DNA of 19,356 nucleotides, from contig JAHZAW010000005.1 of the NCBI GenBank assembly GCA_019423725.1, positions 5,087-24,442 of the forward strand, written 5' to 3'. Below the pieces are notes generated by a model. The model was not told the origin of the DNA. It searched no databases and saw only the letters and a list, made by a program, of their open reading frames with translations. The DNA is from Clostridiales bacterium. GTDB lineage: Bacteria > Bacillota > Clostridia > Lachnospirales > Anaerotignaceae. The translations under genes and the position numbers were made by a program. Positions 14,303-19,356 of this stretch are shown one piece after another. The first letter of the stretch is position 1; every line of letters starts with the position of its first letter.

Positions 14303-15235
14303 ATGGACAAATTTTCTGAACTTTTGAACAAAAATAAGATTGTTGTTATAGACGGAGCTATGGCTACCCAGCTTGAGGCAAGGGGATGCGATATCAATGA
14401 TGAGCTCTGGTCTGCCAAAATGATAGAGGAAAGACCTGACCTTATCGAAGATGTTCATTACGTTTATTTTGAAGTCGGCGCTGACGTTGGCATATCAGCC
14501 AGCTATCAGGCAACCGTTCCCGGCTTTATGAAAAAGGGCTTTTCCAGGGAGGAAAGCGAAAACCTTATCAAAAAATCCATGACTCTTCTTTTGAATGCCA
14601 GGGACAGGTATCAGAAAGAACACCCCGAAAGAAAAGACCTGGTGGCAGCGGCAGCCATTGGACCCTATGGCGCATATCTTGCCGATGGTTCAGAATACAG
14701 AGGGGATTATAAGGTCGACCCTCAGGTCATAGAAGATTTCCACAGGGAGAGGATGCAGCTCCTTAAGGATGCAGGCGCGGAAATTTTTGCCTGCGAGACA
14801 CTGCCCTGTCTTTGGGAGGCTGAGATAATACTGAAAGTCGCAAAGGATCTGGATGTACCCTGCTGGTTCAGTTTCAGCTGCAGGGACTATGAGCATATAA
14901 GCGACGGAACTCCCATCGCTGAATGTGCCGCCAGACTTGACAAAGAAGATATCGTCAAAGCTGTAGGTGTAAACTGCACATATCCGGAATATATTTCCGA
15001 ACTTATACACCATATTAAATCCAAGACAACAAAGCCCATCATCGTATACCCTAACAGGGGAGAGGAATATGACCCTGTAAAGAAGGTATGGCTTGGAACA
15101 CAGAATGGAAAGAGTTTTGGCTGCTGGGCTGAAAAATGGTATGAAGACGGCGCTTCAGCCATAGGCGGATGCTGCAGGACAACTCCTGATGACATCAAAG
15201 AAGTGGCTGCCTTCAGAGACAAACTGATGAAATAA
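14303..15235 (+). CDS. mmuM: Zinc-dependent homocysteine S-methyltransferase (MmuM-like)
   Basis: Cytoplasmic enzyme that moves a methyl group from S-methylmethionine or S-adenosylmethionine to homocysteine, giving methionine. It has 310 residues, the normal size for the stand-alone family. The zinc ligands are visible: Cys225 in GVNCTYP and Cys290-Cys291 in GGCCRTTP. Other landmarks are IDGAMATQLEARGCDINDELWSA near the N-terminus in two parts and SYQATVPGF. A TTG at 14264 is in frame inside the symporter gene, but AAGGA ending 8 bases before the ATG at 14303 sets the start. Last gene of a three-gene unit, followed by a strong terminator. The methyl donor cannot be read from sequence; cobalamin and folate domains of MetH are absent. 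Confidence 0.9.
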   Translation: MDKFSELLNKNKIVVIDGAMATQLEARGCDINDELWSAKMIEERPDLIEDVHYVYFEVGADVGISASYQATVPGFMKKGFSREESENLIKKSMTLLLNARDRYQKEHPERKDLVAAAAIGPYGAYLADGSEYRGDYKVDPQVIEDFHRERMQLLKDAGAEIFACETLPCLWEAEIILKVAKDLDVPCWFSFSCRDYEHISDGTPIAECAARLDKEDIVKAVGVNCTYPEYISELIHHIKSKTTKPIIVYPNRGEEYDPVKKVWLGTQNGKSFGCWAEKWYEDGASAIGGCCRTTPDDIKEVAAFRDKLMK

Positions 15236-15287
15236 TATAAAGCTGAAACAGTTAAATATTGTCAAATGTTAAATCGTTAAATCATAG

Positions 15288-15321
15288 AAACCGGACGCAT
15301 AGCTGCATGCGTCCGGTTTTT
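15288..15321 (+). terminator. Intrinsic terminator after mmuM
   Basis: AAACCGGACGCAT (15288-15300) pairs perfectly with ATGCGTCCGGTTT (15307-15319), 6-base loop, followed by TT. Confidence 0.92.
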
Positions 15322-15322
15322 G

Positions 15323-15399
15323 TTAATTCAAGGTTAAATAATCTTAATATTTTAATTATTTAACAGAGATTTAACAAAAATTTGGTTGGGGATTTAACC
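15323..15399 (+). promoter_or_regulatory. Pho-box array (PhoP-binding repeats) upstream of pstS
   Basis: TTAACA at 15360 and 15371, TTGGTT at 15382 and TTAACC at 15394 recur every 11-12 bases, the spacing of Bacillota Pho boxes (TT[ACT]ACA with 5-base gaps). More degenerate copies (TTAATT 15323, TTAAAT 15334, TTAATA 15344) extend the phase upstream. The array runs into the -35 region of the pstS promoter, as in phosphate-starvation promoters of B. subtilis. Regulator genes are not in the window. Confidence 0.7.
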
Positions 15400-15414
15400 A
15401 ATACTTTATATACT
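15386..15414 (+). promoter_or_regulatory. pstS promoter
   Basis: TATACT (15409-15414) preceded at 17 bases by a weak -35, TTGGGG (15386-15391), which overlaps the Pho boxes. A good -10 with a poor -35 fits an activated promoter. The leader starts with a small CCTC/GAGG hairpin at 15424-15434. Confidence 0.6.
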
Positions 15415-15489
15415 GTACCCGTACCTCAAAGAGGGGCACAAAATAAAGAAAGTTTGTAAAGACATTTTTATTTAAAGGAGTATTTGAAA

Positions 15490-16389
15490 ATGAAAAAGAA
15501 AATTTTAGCTTTACTTATGGCATCATTAATGGTATGTGGCGTTGCAGCCTGCTCATCTTCAACATCTGAAGAAACAACAGACGGCGAACAGACAGAAGAA
15601 ACAACTGAAGCAGGCGGAATGACAGGCCCCATCTCAGTTATCTCCCGTGAGGAAGGTTCAGGAACAAGAGGAGCTTTCGTAGAACTTATGGGCGTTGTTG
15701 ATGAGAATGACAACGATATCACAACAGTAAACGCTGAGATCACAAACTCAACATCTGTTATGCTTACAACAGTAGCTGGCAACCCTGCATCAATCGGTTA
15801 TGTTTCACTTGGATCACTTTCAGATGAAGTAAAAGCCCTTAAGGTAGACGGAGTTGAAGCTACAGTAGACAACGTAAAAGCTGGAACATATAAAGTAGCA
15901 AGACCTTTCCTTCTTGCATATAAAGATGGCAGCCTTTCAGATTTAGCTCAGGATTTCCTCAACTTCATTATGAGTGATGATGGACAGAAGATCATCAATG
16001 ACGAAGGATATATCAGCGTAGAAGAAGGCAATACATATGAAGCAAGCGGACTTTCAGGAAAAATCGTTCTTGCAGGTTCAACATCAGTTTCACCTGTAAT
16101 GGAAGTACTTGCAGACGCTTACAAAGCTCTTAACCCTGGTGTAACAATCGAGATCCAGCAGACAGGTTCAGGCGCAGGTATCACATCAGCAATCGAAGGT
16201 GTATGTGACTTTGGTATGTCATCTCGTGAACTTAAAGACAGCGAGGCTGCTGAGCTTGCAAGCACACAGATCGCAATGGATGGTATCGCAGTAATCGTTA
16301 ACAACGAAAACACTCTTGATGACATCACATCAGAACAGATCAAGAGCATCTACCTTGGAGAAACAACAGACTGGGCAGACATTAAGTAA
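15490..16389 (+). CDS. pstS: Phosphate-binding lipoprotein PstS, circularly permuted
   Basis: Extracellular phosphate receptor of the Pst importer, 299 residues. A lipoprotein signal ends in VAAC (Cys21), then an acidic Ser/Thr/Glu linker to about residue 45. The segment order is unusual: ISREEGSGTRGAF (SGTR at 57-60), NPASIGYVSLGSL and DEGYISV (173-177) come first, and GSTSVSP (196-202), SSRELKD (244-250), DGIAVIVNN and TDWADIK at the C-terminus come last. In ordinary PstS the GSTS half precedes the SGTR half. All phosphate-binding loops are present once. GGAG lies 9 bases before the ATG at 15490; an upstream TTG at 15484 is too close. Codon use differs from neighbours (more ATC, CGT, GGT), as in highly expressed genes. 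Confidence 0.93.
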   Translation: MKKKILALLMASLMVCGVAACSSSTSEETTDGEQTEETTEAGGMTGPISVISREEGSGTRGAFVELMGVVDENDNDITTVNAEITNSTSVMLTTVAGNPASIGYVSLGSLSDEVKALKVDGVEATVDNVKAGTYKVARPFLLAYKDGSLSDLAQDFLNFIMSDDGQKIINDEGYISVEEGNTYEASGLSGKIVLAGSTSVSPVMEVLADAYKALNPGVTIEIQQTGSGAGITSAIEGVCDFGMSSRELKDSEAAELASTQIAMDGIAVIVNNENTLDDITSEQIKSIYLGETTDWADIK

Positions 16390-16417
16390 GATACACAAAA
16401 CTGAAGATCTATGATAA

Positions 16418-16449
16418 TTAAACCGCCTGCTCATCCGGCGGTTTAATTT
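16418..16449 (+). terminator. Intercistronic hairpin between pstS and pstC (partial terminator)
   Basis: TTAAACCGCC (16418-16427) pairs with GGCGGTTTAA (16437-16446), 9-base loop, followed by only TTTG. The weak T-run suggests partial termination or 3' protection, giving more pstS than pstCAB message. Confidence 0.6.
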
Positions 16450-16489
16450 GCAAAAGGAGAAGTTTTGTGTCTTGTAATAGGAGGACTAT

Positions 16490-17335
16490 ATGAAAGCAAA
16501 AGAACTAATAATGAAAATAGTGTTCCTGATCTGTGCCTGTGTTTCGATCGTGGCGGTCATCGCCATATGTGCGTTCATGTTCGCCAACGGATTCCCGGCC
16601 ATCGCCGAGATAGGACCGGCCAACTTCCTTCTGGGAACGGAATGGAGACCCGGACAGAATCTGTTCGGAATATTCCCGATGATAATCGGAAGTATTTATG
16701 TAACAGCCGGAGCTATAATAGTCGGAGTTCCCATTGGTATATTATGTGCTGTATTCTTAGCTTACTACTTCCCCAAAAGGCTTTATTCACTTTTAAAGCC
16801 GGCGGTGGATCTGCTTGCCGGAATACCTTCCATCGTATATGGATTTTTCGGACTCGTAGTAATAGTACCGGTGGTACAGCAGGTGTTCCATACAGGCGGA
16901 AAGGGAATACTCACAGCATCTATCCTTTTAGGAATTATGATCCTGCCCACCATTATCGGTGTTACAGAATCATCTTTAAGGGCTGTGCCTGAAGCCTACT
17001 ATGAAGGCTCCCTTGCCCTTGGAGCTACAAAGGAAAGAACGATATTCAGATCCGTAATGGTAGCTGCTAAATCAGGTGTTATGAGCGGCGTTATCCTTGG
17101 TATAGGACGTGCCATTGGTGAGACTATGGCGGTTATAATGGTCGCAGGAAACCAGGCAGCCATACCAAACAGCCTGCTCTCCGGAGTAAGGACCCTTACG
17201 GCAAACATCGTTCTTGAGATGGCCTATGCCGCTGACCTTCACAGAGAAGCGCTCATAGCCACAGCAGTAGTACTTTTCGTATTCATACTTATAATAAATG
17301 TTTGTTTTTCACTGGTTAAAAGGAGGAACGGTTAA
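16490..17335 (+). CDS. pstC: Phosphate ABC transporter permease PstC
   Basis: Inner-membrane channel subunit of the Pst importer, 281 residues with six predicted membrane helices. Visible: EWRPGQNLFGIFPMIIGSIY after the first helix (typical PstC), the helix-loop LLAGIPSIVYGFFGL shared by PstC and PstA, the EAA-like coupling loop EAYYEGSLALGATKERTIF, and IGRAIGETMAVIMVAGN. AGGAGG six bases before the ATG is a strong ribosome site. It follows pstS by 100 bases including a hairpin, and its stop overlaps the pstA start (TAATG), so it is coupled to pstA. Expected to form a heterodimer with PstA on the PstB ATPase dimer. Confidence 0.96.
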   Translation: MKAKELIMKIVFLICACVSIVAVIAICAFMFANGFPAIAEIGPANFLLGTEWRPGQNLFGIFPMIIGSIYVTAGAIIVGVPIGILCAVFLAYYFPKRLYSLLKPAVDLLAGIPSIVYGFFGLVVIVPVVQQVFHTGGKGILTASILLGIMILPTIIGVTESSLRAVPEAYYEGSLALGATKERTIFRSVMVAAKSGVMSGVILGIGRAIGETMAVIMVAGNQAAIPNSLLSGVRTLTANIVLEMAYAADLHREALIATAVVLFVFILIINVCFSLVKRRNG

Positions 17336-18174
17336 TGCAGAAACTTAAAGAATATACAAAACATCCCGGTTCCTTCATTGTATTCATACTTATAATACTT
17401 GCCGCCGTGATAACAGTCGGCACCATGGTATTCCTTGTGGCTTACATACTTATAAGAGGTATACCTAATATTACGCCTGAACTGTTTGAGTGGGAATATA
17501 CATCTGATAACGTATCCATGATGCCGGCCATAATAAACACTATACTTATGACAGCATTCACACTTCTTATGGCTGTGCCCGTCGGAGTGTTCTCAGCGGT
17601 GTATCTGGCGGAGTATTCAAAAAAAGGTTCAAAACTTGTAAAACTTATAAGGATCACGGTGGAGACCTTAGCCGGAATACCTTCCATCGTATACGGACTT
17701 TTTGGTTTCCTGGCCTTTGTAATCGCCCTTAAATGGGAATATTCATTCCTGGCAGGTTCCATAACCCTTGCCATAATGGTGCTTCCCCTTATCATGAGGA
17801 CCACTGAAGAGGCGATACTGGCTGTACCCGATTCATATAGAGAAGGAAGCTTCGGTCTTGGCGCCGGAAAGCTCAGAACTGTTTTTAAGATCGTGCTGCC
17901 CTCTGCAATGCCCGGTATACTTTCCGGTGTCATACTTGCCATAGGCAGGATCGTAGGAGAAACAGCAGCTCTTATATTTACCGCAGGAACAACACCTTCT
18001 GTGCCTGAGAATATGTTCTCATCCACAAGGACCCTTGCAGTCCACATGTACTGCCTCCTTTCAGAAGGACTTTTTACGGATCAGGCTTATGCCACAGCCG
18101 TAATACTTCTGGTAATGGTAATAATAATCAATGCTTTATCCGGTTTCTTTGCCAAGAAGCTTACTAAAAACTGA
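17335..18174 (+). CDS. pstA: Phosphate ABC transporter permease PstA
   Basis: Second channel subunit of the Pst importer, 279 residues, six predicted helices. Visible: the PstC/PstA helix LAGIPSIVYGLFGF, the coupling loop DSYREGSFGLGAGKLRTVF, and IGRIVGETAALIFTAG. AGGAGG sits 8 bases before the ATG, and the start overlaps the pstC stop by one base (TAATG). The family's phrase STRTLAVHMY is present near residue 226. The stop is 12 bases before pstB. Confidence 0.96.
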   Translation: MQKLKEYTKHPGSFIVFILIILAAVITVGTMVFLVAYILIRGIPNITPELFEWEYTSDNVSMMPAIINTILMTAFTLLMAVPVGVFSAVYLAEYSKKGSKLVKLIRITVETLAGIPSIVYGLFGFLAFVIALKWEYSFLAGSITLAIMVLPLIMRTTEEAILAVPDSYREGSFGLGAGKLRTVFKIVLPSAMPGILSGVILAIGRIVGETAALIFTAGTTPSVPENMFSSTRTLAVHMYCLLSEGLFTDQAYATAVILLVMVIIINALSGFFAKKLTKN

Positions 18175-18186
18175 CGGAGGAAGATT

Positions 18187-18939
18187 ATGAACAGTAAGAT
18201 AGAAATTAAAAATATGGAGTTATATTATGGCGATTTCAAAGCCATAAAAGGTATAAATCTTTCCATCCCGCCCAATGAGATAACGGCTTTCATCGGACCG
18301 TCCGGATGTGGAAAGTCAACTGTGCTCAGATCTTTGAACAGAATGAACGACCTGATAGAGGGATGCAGGATAACTGGTGAGATCCTTCTTGACGGCAAGG
18401 ATATATATAAAGGAATGGACGTAAACCTTCTCAGAAAAAGAGTAGGCATGGTATTCCAGAAACCAAATCCGTTCCCGATGAGCATTTATGATAATATCGC
18501 CTATGGACCCAGGACCCATGGTATACGTTCAAAGGTAAAACTCGATGATATAGTGGAAAAATCTTTAAGAGATGCCGCTTTGTGGGATGACGTAAAAGAC
18601 AGACTTAAAAAGAGCGCCCTTGATATGAGCGGCGGCCAGCAGCAGAGGCTTTGCATCGCCAGGGCTTTGGCTGTTGAACCTGAAGTACTTCTTATGGATG
18701 AGGCAACAAGTGCCCTTGACCCCATTTCCACATCAAAGATCGAGGACCTTGCTATGGAACTTAAAAACAAGTATACTATAGTCATGGTCACCCATAATAT
18801 GCAGCAGGCAGCCAGAGTTTCTGACAAAACGGCATTTTTCCTTCTGGGAGAAGTCATTGAGTTCAACGATACTGAGACCCTGTTCTCAATGCCTAGGGAT
18901 AAAAGAACAGAGGACTATATAACAGGGAGGTTTGGTTAA
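18187..18939 (+). CDS. pstB: Phosphate ABC transporter ATPase PstB
   Basis: ATPase that powers phosphate import, 250 residues, cytoplasmic. Walker A GPSGCGKST (about 38-46), the PstB-typical SLNRMNDLIEGCRITGEI, Q-loop VGMVFQKPNPFPMSIYDNI, signature MSGGQQQR, Walker B VLLMDEATSALDP and H-loop VTHNMQQA. The signature begins with Met where Leu is most common, a mild change. GGAGGAAG before the ATG is a clear ribosome site. Its stop overlaps the phoU start by one base. Confidence 0.97.
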   Translation: MNSKIEIKNMELYYGDFKAIKGINLSIPPNEITAFIGPSGCGKSTVLRSLNRMNDLIEGCRITGEILLDGKDIYKGMDVNLLRKRVGMVFQKPNPFPMSIYDNIAYGPRTHGIRSKVKLDDIVEKSLRDAALWDDVKDRLKKSALDMSGGQQQRLCIARALAVEPEVLLMDEATSALDPISTSKIEDLAMELKNKYTIVMVTHNMQQAARVSDKTAFFLLGEVIEFNDTETLFSMPRDKRTEDYITGRFG

Positions 18940-19356
18940 TGAGAAACAAATTCGACGAGCAGCTTGAAAAACTGCATATAGAACTTATAAAAATGGGTGC
19001 TTTATGTGAAGAGGCCGTAACAACAGCCATAGGAGCACTGGAAAAAAATGATACTGCGGCCCTTGATAAAGTTTTTGAGACCGACAGTGAAATAGATCAG
19101 GCTGAAAGAGACATCGAGAGACTTTGTATGAAGCTTCTCCTTCAGCAGCAGCCCGTGGCTACTGATCTCAGGGTGATATCCTCAGCCCTTAAGATGATAA
19201 CAGATATGGAGAGGGTAGGCGATCAGGCATCTGATATAGCCGAGATATCCAGGATAATCATCGAAGGCGGCCATGGAATAAATGAGGATATGAAAAAAAT
19301 GGCACGAGAGGCCGTTAAAATGGTAACTGAAAGTGTAGATTCATTCGTAAGAAAGG
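18939..19356 (+). CDS. phoU: PhoU phosphate-signalling protein, 3'-truncated by the window edge
   Basis: Negative regulator that links Pst transporter state to phosphate-response signalling. The first 139 codons are present: MRNKFDEQLEKLHIELIKMG at the N-terminus, a helical-bundle repeat, and the metal-binding motif DMERVGDQASDIAE (E/DxxxD type) near residue 92. A full protein is about 215-220 residues, two three-helix repeats, so the second repeat is mostly outside. GGGAGG lies 8 bases before the ATG, which overlaps the pstB stop (TAATG). Last recognised gene of the pst operon. Confidence 0.94.
   Translation, partial: MRNKFDEQLEKLHIELIKMGALCEEAVTTAIGALEKNDTAALDKVFETDSEIDQAERDIERLCMKLLLQQQPVATDLRVISSALKMITDMERVGDQASDIAEISRIIIEGGHGINEDMKKMAREAVKMVTESVDSFVRK

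Noticed and set aside
15252..15282. Further Pho boxes (TTAAAT copies) before the mmuM terminator
   Set aside because: Spacing of 7-10 bases is irregular and they lie upstream of a strong terminator, so they were left out of the array.
15490..16389. Frameshifted or fused PstS in place of a permutation
   Set aside because: One uninterrupted frame with each conserved segment present exactly once and normal total length; no duplicated half.
16465..16992. 175-residue open frame overlapping pstC on the same strand
   Set aside because: Shadow of pstC in another frame; Arg/Ser/His-rich without family features.
1..19356. CRISPR array, tRNA, rRNA, insertion sequence or prophage
   Set aside because: No regularly spaced direct repeats, cloverleaf-like sequence, transposase or phage genes were seen on either strand.

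Overview
The window looks like chromosomal DNA from an endospore-forming member of the Bacillota, class Clostridia, probably a Lachnospiraceae-type anaerobe. Evidence: AT-rich intergenic DNA, heavy use of ATA and AGG/AGA codons, strong GGAGG-type ribosome binding sites, sigma-A-like promoters, a SpoIVB sporulation peptidase, a DUF4317 protein typical of clostridia, and a Gram-positive Pho-box array. No mobile element, CRISPR array, rRNA or tRNA was recognised. The species is not determined.

Layout. (1) 1-3363: the 3' part of malQ (4-alpha-glucanotransferase), then tenA (thiaminase II) and an ATPase/permease pair of the NitT/TauT/ThiXYZ type, tightly spaced on + and probably one operon. This fits salvage of thiamin pyrimidine (HMP) precursors, but no substrate-binding protein gene is present here. 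(2) 3422-4086: a consensus promoter, an ANTAR-domain RNA-binding regulator with a degenerate receiver domain, and a terminator. (3) 4150-4795, minus: thiW (ECF S component, predicted thiazole uptake) behind a consensus-like promoter and a leader whose intrinsic terminator overlaps an alternative fold; it is a candidate HMP-PP riboswitch or ANTAR-controlled attenuator. (4) 4921-6412: a MATE exporter with promoter and a terminator shared with the convergent lrgAB operon (6419-7601, minus). (5) 7816-9179, minus: a DUF4317 protein. (6) 9361-10484: SpoIVB. (7) 10502-11418: a MerR-family regulator with an effector-binding C-terminus. (8) 11421-15321: a structured leader, a Cys/Met-metabolism PLP enzyme, an AGCS sodium:amino acid symporter and a homocysteine S-methyltransferase, together a sulfur amino acid operon. 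(9) 15323-19356: Pho-box array, pstS, pstC, pstA, pstB and the 5' part of phoU, the high-affinity phosphate uptake operon.

The genes of most interest: PstS is circularly permuted, with the half that is normally C-terminal placed first and the normally N-terminal half placed last. The thiW leader shows two mutually exclusive RNA folds. The Met-type operon has an unassigned structured leader. TenA-ABC (pyrimidine) and ThiW (thiazole) would together supply the two halves of thiamin, with an ANTAR antiterminator gene lying between them.

All calls come from reading the sequence and from knowledge of the families; no database search or folding program was run.
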